From positions 101,426 through 165,425 of the forward strand of contig NZ_VITH01000015.1 in the NCBI RefSeq assembly GCF_007827815.1: DNA of 64,000 nt, in the 5' to 3' direction. The stretch comes from Azospirillum brasilense. Its GTDB lineage: Bacteria > Pseudomonadota > Alphaproteobacteria > Azospirillales > Azospirillaceae. Shown here in pieces: positions 1 to 8,986 of the stretch (positions are counted from its first letter, which is position 1; each line of letters starts with the position of its first letter). The notes under the pieces were generated by a model. It saw nothing but the letters and a program-made list of their open reading frames with translations. It was not told where the DNA came from and searched no databases. A program made the translations under genes and the position numbers.

Positions 1-1068
1 CGCGCCCAGGTGACGCTGGTCCGCGCCGACATCGCGGTGGAGCGCACCCGGCAGGAGTTGCTGGTGGAGGGCCTCACCGCCTACGCCAGCCTCGTCCGCG
101 CCCACCAGCTGCTCGCCTTCGCCCGCCAGTCCGAAGACAACATCCGGCGCCAGACCGGGCTTGAGGAGGTGCGGCTTCAGGAGGGCTTCGGCTTCTCCAC
201 CGATGTCCTCCAGGCCAAGAGCCAGCTGGCCGGCGCCCAGGCCCGCCGCGTGGCGGCGGAGGAGGCGACGCAGACCGCGCAGAGCCGCTTCCAGGCCTTC
301 TTCGGCCATGTCCCCTTCCAGGTCAGCAACGCCCAGGTCCTGGCGATGACGCGCGCCGGCCTGCCCGTGTCGATGGACGCGGCGGTGGAGGAGGCGCGCC
401 GCCACAACCCGCGCCTTCAGGAACTGGCCCTGACCACCGCGGCGGCGCAGGAGGCGGTGACCGCGGTGCGCGGCCGCACCCTCTACCCGCGGATCGACGG
501 CTTCGTGGAACACAACATCAAGCGCGACGTCGCCGGCCAGTCCGGGCGGCAGAACGAGCTGCTGTTCAAGCTCCAGGTCACCTTCTCGCTGAACACCGGC
601 CTGACCGCGCTCAACAGCATCCGTCTGGCCGAGGCCGACCTGCGGGCCGCCGACGCCACCTGGGCCGACCAGGAGCGCACGGTGCTGGAGACCGTCCGCA
701 ACAGCTGGAACCGGCTGGAGAGCGCCCGCGCCCAGGTGCAGCTGCTGAACGATCAGGCGAGCCTCGCCGCCGGCTTCCTCGACGTGGCGCGGTCGGAGCG
801 CGAGCTGGGCACCCGGTCGCTGATCGACATCCTCTCGGGCGAGACGACGCTGATCAACGCGCGCAGCGACGCCGCGGCGGCGGAGACGGAGCTGGTGCTG
901 GCCGGTTACCGCCTGCTCGCCGCCATGGGACGGCTGAACGCCACCGACATCCAAACCAAGCCGATGCCGAAGCTGACCGCACCGGGCCGCGGCGCTTTCC
1001 GCGATCAGGGCCAACGTGATCCCGGCCAGCGTGATCAGGGCCGCCGCGGCACGGGAGACCAGCGATGA
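1..1068 (+). CDS. TolC-family outer membrane efflux protein (5' partial)
   Basis: The reading frame is open from the first base, so the true start lies upstream; 355 residues are visible. The protein is a long alpha-helical, Ala/Glu/Arg-rich chain with the duplicated pattern of TolC-like outer membrane channel proteins, for example the stretch around FSTDVLQAKSQLAGAQ and the later GTRSLIDILSGETTLINARS. Such proteins form the outer membrane duct of type I secretion or efflux systems. The stop overlaps the start of the next gene (ATGA), which encodes a type I secretion ATPase, followed by an HlyD adaptor, so it very likely completes that exporter. The last 25 residues are a low-complexity tail with repeated DQGQR/DPGQR units, not typical of the family core. 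Confidence 0.88.
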   Translation, partial: RAQVTLVRADIAVERTRQELLVEGLTAYASLVRAHQLLAFARQSEDNIRRQTGLEEVRLQEGFGFSTDVLQAKSQLAGAQARRVAAEEATQTAQSRFQAFFGHVPFQVSNAQVLAMTRAGLPVSMDAAVEEARRHNPRLQELALTTAAAQEAVTAVRGRTLYPRIDGFVEHNIKRDVAGQSGRQNELLFKLQVTFSLNTGLTALNSIRLAEADLRAADATWADQERTVLETVRNSWNRLESARAQVQLLNDQASLAAGFLDVARSERELGTRSLIDILSGETTLINARSDAAAAETELVLAGYRLLAAMGRLNATDIQTKPMPKLTAPGRGAFRDQGQRDPGQRDQGRRGTGDQR

Positions 1069-2747
1069 GCGGCGGCGCCATCGGCCTGCTGGTGCTGCGG
1101 CTGCGCGCCAACCTGCGGCTGACCGCCCGCGTCTTCGCGGCGTCTCTGGCGGCGAACCTGCTCGGGCTGGCCTCCTCCTTCTACACGATGCTGGTGCTGA
1201 ACCGGTACGTGACGCACGGCGTCGACTCCACGCTGGCGGCGCTGACCGTCGGCGTCGTGCTGTCCATCGCCTTCGAGCATCTGTTCCGCCACGTCCGGCT
1301 GGGCATCGCCGGGCGCATCGGGCGGGCCGAGCACGAGCGTCTGACCACCGGGGCCTTCGGCATCCTGATGACCGCGCGCAGCGGCGCCGGATCGGCGGAG
1401 GGCGACGCGGCCCGGCGCGAGGCGCTGCGGGCGCCGGAGCAGATCGACTCCGCGCTCGGCTCCGCCAACCTCGCGACGCTGTTCGACCTGCCCTTCGCGC
1501 TCGGCTTCATCCTCGTGGTGGCGCTGATCTCCTGGCCGCTGGCGGCGATCTGCCTCCTCTTCACGCTGCTGGCCATCGCCGCCGGGCTGCTGGCCCAGGC
1601 GGACATGCGCGCGGTCGGGCGCGACCTCGCCCAAGCCGGCGCCGACGCCCAGGGGCTGGTCACCACCGCCATCGTCGGGCGCGACGCGGTCGCCCTGTTC
1701 GGCGGCGCCAAGCCGCTGCTCGGCGACTGGCAGCGCGCGGCCAAGGCGCTGCGCGTGGTCCGCGAGCGCATGTCGATGCGCCAGGGCCGCGCCCAGTCGG
1801 CGGCGCAGAGCCTCCAGGCGCTCCAGGGCGTGGCGGTCATCGCCACCGGCGCCGTTCTGGTGGTGCGCGGCGAGCTGGACGTCGGGTCGCTGATCGGCAT
1901 CAACCTGCTGGTCGGCCGGGCGCTGGCCCCCTTCACCCGGCTGGCCCAGATCGGCGAGTCCCTGGCGATGGCCCGGCAGGCGCAGGCGCGGCTGGAGCAG
2001 TTCGCCCGCACCGCGGTCGAGCCGACCGGCGGCACCAGCCTGCCCCGCTACGCCGGCACGCTGGAACTGCGCGACCTGACCTTCACCCCGCCGGGCGGCG
2101 TCACGCCGCTGCTGCGCCGGCTGAACCTGTCGGTGCCTGCCGGCAACATCCTGGTGCTGAAGGGCCGCAACGGCTCCGGCAAATCGACGCTGATCCGCCT
2201 GATCGCCGGGCTGGCCGACCCGCAGGAGGGTGCCGTGCTGGCCGACGGCGTGGACATCCGCAAATTCGCCCCTTCCTGGTGGCGCCAGCAGATCGGGCTG
2301 CTGCCGCAGGAGCCGGTGTTCCTCAACCGCACGATCCGCGAGAACCTGCTGCTCGCCAACCCGCGCCTGTCGGAGACGGAGCTTCACGCCGTCCTGCACC
2401 GCGCCGGGGCCGACCGCACGGTGGCCGACTGCGCCCAGGGGCTCGACACGCCGCTGCGCAACTTCGGCCACGAGCTGCCGACCGGCCACCGCCGCCGGCT
2501 GGCGCTGGCCCGCGCCCTGGCGGTCGGCGGACGGCTGATCCTGCTCGACGAGCCGACCGACGGGCTGGACTCGGACGGCACCGCCACCGTCTACCGCACG
2601 CTGATCGAGCTGGCGCGCAGCGGCCACACGGTGATCATCGCCTCCCACGACCCGCGCATCCTCCAGGGCGCCTCGCTGGTGCTCGACCTCGACCAACCGA
2701 ACGGCACCGTGGCTGCCCGTGAAGCGGCCGGGGTGGTGACGCCATGA
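1065..2747 (+). CDS. Type I secretion ABC transporter, permease-ATPase
   Basis: A 560-residue half-transporter of the type I secretion (PrtD/LapB-like) group. The N-terminal half (about residues 15-310) has the hydrophobic segments of an ABC type 1 exporter, and there is no N-terminal C39 peptidase domain. The ATPase has Walker A GRNGSGKST near residue 367, Walker B LILLDEPTDGLD near 490 and the H-loop ASHD near 525. The signature motif is degenerate (LPTGHRRRLALARAL instead of LSGGQ). The start overlaps the TolC gene by four bases and the stop overlaps the HlyD gene by four bases, so the three are translated as one operon. The substrate is unknown; no RTX-like substrate gene lies within the window. 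Confidence 0.9.
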   Translation: MSGGAIGLLVLRLRANLRLTARVFAASLAANLLGLASSFYTMLVLNRYVTHGVDSTLAALTVGVVLSIAFEHLFRHVRLGIAGRIGRAEHERLTTGAFGILMTARSGAGSAEGDAARREALRAPEQIDSALGSANLATLFDLPFALGFILVVALISWPLAAICLLFTLLAIAAGLLAQADMRAVGRDLAQAGADAQGLVTTAIVGRDAVALFGGAKPLLGDWQRAAKALRVVRERMSMRQGRAQSAAQSLQALQGVAVIATGAVLVVRGELDVGSLIGINLLVGRALAPFTRLAQIGESLAMARQAQARLEQFARTAVEPTGGTSLPRYAGTLELRDLTFTPPGGVTPLLRRLNLSVPAGNILVLKGRNGSGKSTLIRLIAGLADPQEGAVLADGVDIRKFAPSWWRQQIGLLPQEPVFLNRTIRENLLLANPRLSETELHAVLHRAGADRTVADCAQGLDTPLRNFGHELPTGHRRRLALARALAVGGRLILLDEPTDGLDSDGTATVYRTLIELARSGHTVIIASHDPRILQGASLVLDLDQPNGTVAAREAAGVVTP

Positions 2748-4108
2748 AGCCGCTTCCCCTGCTGACCCGCAAGCCCGCCGCCGCTCCGGCCCTCGCCGTG
2801 CCGAACGCCATCCCCTCGCCCCTGCCGGGACCAGACCCCGCGGACACGGAAAGCCGTTTCGGCGACGGCCTGTTCGTCGTCAGCATCGCCGCCTTCCTCG
2901 CCGCACTCGGCTGGGCGGCGATCGCCGAGCTGAACGTCTCCAGCAGCGCGCCCGGCGACGTGGTGCCGCTGTCCTACAACCAGTCGGTCCAGCATTTCGA
3001 GGGCGGCATCGTCCGCGACATCCTGGTGCAGGAGGGCGATTCGGTCACCGCCGGCCAGACGCTGGTCGAGCTGGACCAGACCAAGATCCGCGCCGACCTG
3101 GAGGAGTTGAAGCTGCGCCTCGGCTCGCTGTCCGCCGACACCGCGCGGCTGGAGGCCGAGGTCGGGCGCCGCGAGACCATCGATTTCCCCGAGCGGCTGC
3201 TGCGCGAGCGGCCCGATCTGGTGGCGCAAACCCGCGACCTGTTCCGCGCCCGCCGCGACCGGCTGGCCTCCGACCTCGACATCCAGCGCCAGGACATCGC
3301 CCAGCGCGAGCAGCAGGTGGCCGCCGTGCGGGCGCGCATCGGCGGCTCCCAGGTGGCGCAGGGGCTGATCCGCGAGCAGCTCTCCATCAGCGAGACCCTG
3401 CTGAAGCGCGAGATCACCAACCGCATGAAGCACCTGGAGCTGCTGCGCGACGACGCCCGCGTCAGCAGCGCCATCGCCGAGGACCGCGCCACGCTGGCCC
3501 AGGCCGAGGCGGCGCTGGCCGAGGCGCGCAGCAAGCTGGTGTGGATCGGCCGCAAGTACGAGGAAGAGAGCCGCAACGCCCTCGACGAGGCCCGCCGCAA
3601 CCACGACGAACTGTCGCAGCGCCTGACCCGCTACCAGGACAGCCTGGATCGCAGCAGCCTGCGGGCGCCCATGGACGGCATCGTCAAGACGCTGGCCGTC
3701 TCGACCAAGGGCGCGGTGGTCAAGGCCGGCGAGACGGTGGTGGAGCTGGTGCCGCGCGACGGCAAGCTGGTGGTGGACGCCCGCCTGCCGGTGCAGGACA
3801 TCGGCTATGTCCGCCCCGACCAGCCGGTGGTGGTGACTCTGGCCGGCGGCGACGCCTCGCGCTTCGGCCACATCGAGGGGCGGGTGCGGACGATCAGCCC
3901 GGACACCCTGCTCGACGCCAACAAGCAGTCCTACTACAAGGTCCGCGTCGAGCTGCCGGTGACCCGTTTCGACTACGGCGGCAAGACCTACGCGCTGTTC
4001 CCCGGCGTGCGCGTGACCTGCAGCATCCTGACCGGGCGGCGCACCATCCTCGACTATGTGTTCTCGCCGGTCCTCAACGGCCTCCAGCACGCGATGCAGG
4101 AGCAATGA
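2744..4108 (+). CDS. HlyD-family type I secretion periplasmic adaptor
   Basis: A 454-residue membrane fusion protein. One transmembrane segment lies at about residues 42-62 after a short cytoplasmic tail. It is followed by a lipoyl-like half domain (VQHFEGGIVRDILVQEGD, about 82-100), a long coiled-coil hairpin to about residue 300, the second lipoyl half (SSLRAPMDGIVKTL) and a C-terminal beta-barrel region. This order is the standard one for HlyD/PrtE adaptors, which link the inner membrane ABC transporter to TolC in the periplasm. It is translationally coupled to the ABC gene upstream. An intergenic inverted repeat follows, which may end or stabilise the transcript. Confidence 0.92.
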   Translation: MKPLPLLTRKPAAAPALAVPNAIPSPLPGPDPADTESRFGDGLFVVSIAAFLAALGWAAIAELNVSSSAPGDVVPLSYNQSVQHFEGGIVRDILVQEGDSVTAGQTLVELDQTKIRADLEELKLRLGSLSADTARLEAEVGRRETIDFPERLLRERPDLVAQTRDLFRARRDRLASDLDIQRQDIAQREQQVAAVRARIGGSQVAQGLIREQLSISETLLKREITNRMKHLELLRDDARVSSAIAEDRATLAQAEAALAEARSKLVWIGRKYEEESRNALDEARRNHDELSQRLTRYQDSLDRSSLRAPMDGIVKTLAVSTKGAVVKAGETVVELVPRDGKLVVDARLPVQDIGYVRPDQPVVVTLAGGDASRFGHIEGRVRTISPDTLLDANKQSYYKVRVELPVTRFDYGGKTYALFPGVRVTCSILTGRRTILDYVFSPVLNGLQHAMQEQ

Positions 4109-4133
4109 GGATGACCGGACCGATTGCCGCTTT

Positions 4134-4250
4134 CCCTCTCCCCTCTGGGGAGAGGGTCAGGGTGAGGGGGTTGCGCGTGGAGGCACGTCCAGCACAAGCG
4201 CAACCCCCTCACCGGCCCTCCGGGCCACCCTCTCCCCAGAGGGGAGAGGG
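4134..4250. repeat. Intergenic palindromic repeat, copy 1 (about 117 bp)
   Basis: Both ends are short hairpins with CCCTCTCCCC/GGGGAGAGGG arms, and the inner part is a second inverted repeat (GTGAGGGGGTTGCG ... CGCAACCCCCTCAC). The whole element can fold into a branched structure. Near-identical full copies occur at 21272-21388 and 57039-57155, and a hairpin-only version at 52058-52080. This is a dispersed REP/BIME-like family. Confidence 0.9.
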
Positions 4251-4289
4251 CTATTTCCACCCCGACACGGACCGCCCGAGGCCCACCCC

Positions 4290-7200
4290 ATGCTGAGCTC
4301 GCTCCAGCCCCGCTCCCGGCCGCCGCTGCGCTGGTCGCACCTGACCAAGAAGGCGCGCTTCGCGCTGATCCTGGCGGCGGCGATGCTCGTCACCGTGCTG
4401 GTCTCCCTGGTCGTCCGCGCCGGCTTCCTCGGCGACAGCGCGCGCGAGCCGCTGACCGTCGCCGTCGTCGGGCCGCTCAGCGGGCCGGACGCGGCGCTGG
4501 GGCTGGCCCTGCGCAAGGGGGCGGCGCTGCGCGCCGACACCATCAACGCGGCGGGCGGCATCGCCGGCCGTCCCGTGCTGGTCAAGCCCTTCGACGACGA
4601 GGGCGACAAGGGCAAGTCGCTGGAGATCGCCCGGCGCGTCTCCAACGACCCCTCCGTCCTCGCGGTGATCGGCCACACGCCGGACGCCGCCGACAGCGCG
4701 ACGGCGATCTACGCCCAGCGCCAGATCCCGCTGATCGCCCCGCGCCCGCTGGTCCGCCCGGCGGACGCCGCGCCCAGCCCCTGGCTGTTCAGCATCACGC
4801 TGGACCGCACGCACGAGACGCGCTTCCTCGCCAACTACGTGCGCAACGTGGTCGGCGAGCCGACCGTCGCCATCGTCCGCGAGGACAGCGAGCAGGCGGC
4901 ATCGCAGGCCGGGCAGTTCGACGCGATCCTCCAGCGCTTCGGCACCAAGCTGGTCGGCCAGTGGACCTTCGCGCCGGGCCGCGGCGGTGCGTCCGCCCTG
5001 CCGGCGCTGGCCCAGGCGGTCAAGGAGAAGATGCCGACCGGCGCCGTCGTCGTCATCGGCTCGGCGGTGGACAGCGCGCGGGTGGTGGTGGCGCTGCGCG
5101 ACGCCGGGGTGCGCAACCTGATCGCCGGCAGCTCGGAGATGGCCTCCTCGGCCTTCCGCACCGAGATCGTCGCCCAGGCGCAGGCCAACCCCAAGGCGCT
5201 GACCCCGGAAGCCTACGGCCACGGCCTGCTGGTGTCCTCGCCTGTGCTGTTCGACACGGCGAACGAGCGGGCGCAGCGCTTCTACGGCCAGTATGTGAAG
5301 CGTTTCAACGCGGTGCCCGACTGGGCGGCGGCGCTGGGCGCCGACGGCGTGGACCTCATTGCCGGCGCCATCGCCAAGACCAATGTTGCCACCGGCAAGC
5401 CGGACGGCGAGGCGCTGCGCCGCGCCATCGCCGACCACGACCGCGCCGAGACCGCCTTCCAGGGCACGGTCGGCACCTGGACCTTCGACGCGCGAGGCCA
5501 GGCGACCCTGCCGGTGATGATGGCCTCCTACAACGGCCTGAACCCGGTGGCGGCGCTGACCCAGCTCCAGCCGATCCGCGAGGCCGGCGTCTCCAACTTC
5601 CTGGAGGAGGTCACCAAGGGCCGGGCGCTCTACGTCAACGACCGCTTCATGTACAAGACGGACGTCATCTACACCGGCGTCCAGCTCCACGAGATCCGCG
5701 ACCTGAACCCGGACGCCAACGAGGCGACGCTGAACCTGACGATCTGGTTCCGCTACCGCGGCGCCTTCAACCCGGCGGACGTCGTCTTCACCAACGCGGT
5801 CAAGCCGGTCGAGCTGGGCAAGCCCTACCGCGAGGAGCGCGGCGAGGTCACCACCTACGTCGCCTACCGGATCGAGGGGCGCTTCGCCCTGAACGTCTTC
5901 GACCAGCGCCCGCCCTACGGCAGCCAGACCGTCGGCGTCAGCTTCCGCCACCGGACGCAGAACCGCAACACGGTGATGTTCGTCACCGACGTTCTCGGCA
6001 TGTCGCTGGTCGACACCAACGACTTCGTGGAGAAGCTGAAGGCGATGGCCGCGGCGGAGACCGCGTCCGCCGCCGACCCCGGCCTCGCCGACCGCTTCCG
6101 CCGCGCGCTGGAGGGCGAGAGCGAAAGCTCCACCCTGCTCGACCAGCTCCGCGCCAAGCGGGTGCTGGCGCCGTCGCCCGGCTGGCGCCTGTCGCGCGCC
6201 TGGATCTCGCAGGACGTCGCCTCGGTCGGCAGCGAGGGCGATCCCAACTACGTCGGCTTCGGGCGGCCGCAGCCGGACTTCTCGCGCGTCGACTTCGGCG
6301 TGGTCGCGGCGCCGGACTCCCCGGCGGCGCGCGACTTCATCCACCGCGACTTCTTCGTCTACATCGCCATCTTCAGCGCCGTGCTGGCGGTCTTCGCCGC
6401 CGTCATGGACCGCCGCGACCGCGGCCAGTTCTGGAAGATCCAGACGCTGTTCATGCGCATCCTGTCCTGGCCGCTACTGCTGATGTCCGTCGGCAACATT
6501 GCGCTGGACCAGGCGGTGGCGACGCTGCCGCCGAGCGGGATCGCCATGGTGGTGAACGGGGTCAACGTGCTGTGGTGGATCGTGCCGGCCATCCTGGTCG
6601 ACCGCACGCTGGAGCGCTTCGTCTGGACCCCGCTGGAGATCCGCACCCAGCGCAAGATCCCCGGCATCGTCCGCCGCTTCTCCACCCTGATCGTCTTCGG
6701 CTTCGCCGGCTGCGGCATCATCGCCTTCGTGCTGAAGCAGCCGATCACCAGCCTGCTCGCCGCCTCCGGCCTCGTCGGCATGGTCATCGGCCTCGCCATC
6801 CAGGCCAACATCGCCAACGTCTTCTCCGGCATCGTCCTGAACATCGAGCGGCCGTTCCAGATCGGCGACAGCATCCAGATCACCGATCTGGTGCGCGGCG
6901 TCGTGGTGGACATGACGTGGCGCACGGTGCGCATCCGCAACGTCGCCGGCTTCATCGTCGCCATGCCCAACGCCAAGGTGTCGGAGGCGACCGTCATCAA
7001 TTTCAGCGCGGTCGACCGGGTGTCGATGAAGCTGGAATATTACGCCGACGCCCGCCACGACCCCGGCCGGATGGGCGGCCTGCTGACCACCGCCCTGCAG
7101 AACGCCGACAAGGTGCTGCCCAGCGCCACCGGCGGCCCGGCCTTCGTCCGCTATGACGGCATCCGCGGCGTCAACGGACAATGGCTGTGCAAGTACAACC

Positions 7201-7376
7201 TGTTCTTCTGGGTCGAGGACTACGACGCCAGCTTCGTCGTGCCCGAGCTGGTCTGGCGGTCCGTCTACCGCACGCTGGCCGAGGCCGGCATCGAGCCGAC
7301 CCCGCCCGACCTGATGGAGGCCGCCGGCCCCGCCGCGGTCGCCACCAACGCCCAGCGCCAGGCGATCCCGGCATGA
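4290..7376 (+). CDS. Periplasmic-binding domain fused to MscS-type channel
   Basis: A 1028-residue protein; I start at the ATG at 4290 because the longer frame upstream runs through the palindromic repeat. There is one N-terminal membrane segment (about residues 24-43). A type 1 periplasmic-binding domain of the branched-chain amino acid receptor kind follows (about 52-420, opening LTVAVVGPLSGPDAALG). The middle region (about 440-680) is beta-rich and has no family I can name with certainty. Its LNLTIWFRYRGAF segment and its end just before the first membrane helix recall Cys-loop channel ligand-binding domains. Five or so membrane segments follow (687-850), then the MscS pore helix and beta domain (GLAIQANIANVFSGI near 833, IERPFQIGDSIQI, MPNAKVSEATVINFS). 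Such a layout suggests a channel gated by a periplasmic ligand. The stop overlaps the next gene (ATGA). Confidence 0.85.
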   Translation: MLSSLQPRSRPPLRWSHLTKKARFALILAAAMLVTVLVSLVVRAGFLGDSAREPLTVAVVGPLSGPDAALGLALRKGAALRADTINAAGGIAGRPVLVKPFDDEGDKGKSLEIARRVSNDPSVLAVIGHTPDAADSATAIYAQRQIPLIAPRPLVRPADAAPSPWLFSITLDRTHETRFLANYVRNVVGEPTVAIVREDSEQAASQAGQFDAILQRFGTKLVGQWTFAPGRGGASALPALAQAVKEKMPTGAVVVIGSAVDSARVVVALRDAGVRNLIAGSSEMASSAFRTEIVAQAQANPKALTPEAYGHGLLVSSPVLFDTANERAQRFYGQYVKRFNAVPDWAAALGADGVDLIAGAIAKTNVATGKPDGEALRRAIADHDRAETAFQGTVGTWTFDARGQATLPVMMASYNGLNPVAALTQLQPIREAGVSNFLEEVTKGRALYVNDRFMYKTDVIYTGVQLHEIRDLNPDANEATLNLTIWFRYRGAFNPADVVFTNAVKPVELGKPYREERGEVTTYVAYRIEGRFALNVFDQRPPYGSQTVGVSFRHRTQNRNTVMFVTDVLGMSLVDTNDFVEKLKAMAAAETASAADPGLADRFRRALEGESESSTLLDQLRAKRVLAPSPGWRLSRAWISQDVASVGSEGDPNYVGFGRPQPDFSRVDFGVVAAPDSPAARDFIHRDFFVYIAIFSAVLAVFAAVMDRRDRGQFWKIQTLFMRILSWPLLLMSVGNIALDQAVATLPPSGIAMVVNGVNVLWWIVPAILVDRTLERFVWTPLEIRTQRKIPGIVRRFSTLIVFGFAGCGIIAFVLKQPITSLLAASGLVGMVIGLAIQANIANVFSGIVLNIERPFQIGDSIQITDLVRGVVVDMTWRTVRIRNVAGFIVAMPNAKVSEATVINFSAVDRVSMKLEYYADARHDPGRMGGLLTTALQNADKVLPSATGGPAFVRYDGIRGVNGQWLCKYNLFFWVEDYDASFVVPELVWRSVYRTLAEAGIEPTPPDLMEAAGPAAVATNAQRQAIPA

Positions 7377-7795
7377 GCAGGCCAGGCATGAGCAGGAAGA
7401 CCCCGATGATGCGAACCCTGATCGCCGCGACGGCGCTGCTGCCGGTCCTGCTCGCCGGGACGGGCTGCGCGCCGCTCGGCGGCGACCGCCCCGGCGCGAT
7501 CCTGGAGAAGCTGGCCGACGGCGACTACGACGTCGGCATCCGCTACCCCGCCAAGCGCGCCCGCTACGTGATGATCGTCGAGGAGGACGAGGACGGCTTC
7601 GTCGTGACCAACCGTCCGGCCGCGGGCCGCGAGGTGGACACCGTCCCGGCCCCGGCCTCAACCCCGGTGGTGGCGCAGCCGCAGCGCAACGACCGCGTGC
7701 TCGCCCCTTGCGCCGAGGCGACCGGCAACTGGTACCGCCACACCCCGGCGGGCTACGTCTGTGCCGGCCAGTCGGCGCCCGGCGGCGGTGGCTGA
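7373..7795 (+). CDS. Small putative lipoprotein, function unknown
   Basis: A 140-residue protein I do not recognise. The N-terminus is a signal sequence (RTLIAATALLPVLLAGTGC), and Cys32 is the likely lipidated residue, although the lipobox is imperfect. The mature part is short, rich in charged and Pro/Ala residues, with two further Cys near the C-terminus (residues APCAEATGNWYRHTPAGYVCA) that could form a disulfide. The ATG at 7373 overlaps the stop of the channel gene; an alternative start at 7406 has a better ribosome site (AGGAAG eight bases upstream) and gives a more normal signal peptide. The next gene, also a lipoprotein, begins one base after its stop. Confidence 0.65.
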   Translation: MSRPGMSRKTPMMRTLIAATALLPVLLAGTGCAPLGGDRPGAILEKLADGDYDVGIRYPAKRARYVMIVEEDEDGFVVTNRPAAGREVDTVPAPASTPVVAQPQRNDRVLAPCAEATGNWYRHTPAGYVCAGQSAPGGGG

Positions 7796-7796
7796 C

Positions 7797-8261
7797 ATGA
7801 AGCGCCTCGCGATTATCCTATCCCTGACGCTCGCCGGCTGCGCCGCCAGCGGACCCACACCTAATGCGGGGGGCGCCGACGCCCCCGTCCTGCGCATCGT
7901 CGCCGAGCCCGACGCCAACGGGCGCCGCCCGGTCGCGGTCGACGTGGTGCGGGTGGCCGACCCGGCGCTGGCCGGGCGGCTGGCCGGGCTCGACGCCGCG
8001 GGCTGGTTCCGCAACCGCGAGGCGCTGAGCGCCGAGGCCGGCAGCCGCATCGCCATCGCCTCCTGGGAGATGGTGCCGGGCCAGAGCGTGCTCCTGCACA
8101 GCCTGCCCCCCTTCGCCACCACCCCGACCCAAACCCTCGTCTACGCGCGGTACGGCGCGCCCGGCGCCCACCGGCAGACGCTGGACGGCTCCGGCGCCCT
8201 GGACGTGCGGCTGGGACGGGACAGCTTCACCGTGGCTCCGCTGACGGAGGGAACGCCGTGA
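7797..8261 (+). CDS. TssJ-like lipoprotein
   Basis: A 154-residue lipoprotein with a clean lipobox (LAGC, Cys15). The mature part matches the general pattern of TssJ/SciN, the outer membrane lipoprotein of the type VI secretion membrane complex: an early DANGRRPVAVDVVRV strand, a WF(x)nL segment, EMVPGQSVLL and LVYARYGAPGAHRQ. Similarity is judged by eye and is weak. The assignment leans on the next two genes, which look like TssL and TssM, the normal partners of TssJ. The stop overlaps the next start (GTGA). Confidence 0.6.
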   Translation: MKRLAIILSLTLAGCAASGPTPNAGGADAPVLRIVAEPDANGRRPVAVDVVRVADPALAGRLAGLDAAGWFRNREALSAEAGSRIAIASWEMVPGQSVLLHSLPPFATTPTQTLVYARYGAPGAHRQTLDGSGALDVRLGRDSFTVAPLTEGTP

Positions 8262-8986
8262 CCGCCCAAATCGCTGCGGCGCAATCCGCCCCTACACCGA
8301 AGGCCGTCCCCGCCGGCGCCAAACCCGCCGGTACGCTGGCCCTGTTCCGCGCCTTCCAGGAGGATCTGCTGGCCGGCTGCGCCGACGCGCAGGCCCCGGC
8401 GGGGTCGGTGGCCGACCGTCTGACCGCCACGCTCCATGGGATGAGCGGCGCCGCCGTCTCGCAAGGGCCGGGCGCGCATGGCACCGTGGTCAAGGCGGTC
8501 TTCGCCATGGCCATGCTGGCCGACCGCGCGCTGACCCAGACGCGGCCCGCCGACGCCGTGGTCTCCAGCCGCCTGTTCGGCGCGAACGCAACGCTGCAAA
8601 CCCTGTTCGTCCAGGCCGACGACCTGATCCGCCAAGGCGCCAAGGCCGACCGTGGGCTGGCCGCCGTCTATCTCGCGGCGCTGGCGCTGGGCTTTCCCGA
8701 CGACACCCAGGCGACCGCCCGCCGCCCCGCCCTGCACCGCATCGTCGTCGGCGAGCGCGCCGCGGCCAGCCATCCCAGCCCGCGCGCCTGCGAGCCGACG
8801 GACGGCGCCGTGCCCGGCTACCTCGCGCCGTCCGCGCGCCGCTGGTGGTGGGCGGTGGGCGGGACCGCCGTGCTGTTCCTCGTCGTCTCGCACCTGCTGT
8901 GGGCCGGCGCCGTCGGCGGCATCCAACGCGATCTGAGCGGCGCCCGCGCCGCGGTCGAGGATATGGGGCTGTCATGGTCCTACTGA
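8258..8986 (+). CDS. TssL/DotU-like protein
   Basis: A 242-residue protein with a GTG start that overlaps the stop of the TssJ-like gene. The cytoplasmic part shows the DotU/TssL pattern: LALFRAFQEDLL near the N-terminus, a helical middle (AVFAMAMLADRAL), then SRLFGANATLQTLF and AVYLAALALGFPDD. One C-terminal membrane helix (WWWAVGGTAVLFLVVSHLLW, about 195-216) matches the single-anchor topology of TssL. In known systems TssL binds TssM in the inner membrane. There is no C-terminal peptidoglycan-binding extension. The last 13 bases overlap the TssM-like gene. Confidence 0.72.
   Translation: MTAQIAAAQSAPTPKAVPAGAKPAGTLALFRAFQEDLLAGCADAQAPAGSVADRLTATLHGMSGAAVSQGPGAHGTVVKAVFAMAMLADRALTQTRPADAVVSSRLFGANATLQTLFVQADDLIRQGAKADRGLAAVYLAALALGFPDDTQATARRPALHRIVVGERAAASHPSPRACEPTDGAVPGYLAPSARRWWWAVGGTAVLFLVVSHLLWAGAVGGIQRDLSGARAAVEDMGLSWSY

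Noticed and set aside
1016..2722. Long open frames on both strands across the type I secretion ABC gene
   Set aside because: They are side effects of high GC. Their products are Arg/Pro/Gly-rich with no domain pattern, while the frame at 1065 has all ABC motifs.
4056..4289. N-terminal 78-residue extension of the channel fusion
   Set aside because: It is read through the palindromic repeat and overlaps the HlyD gene; the ATG at 4290 gives a normal N-terminus with a membrane helix.
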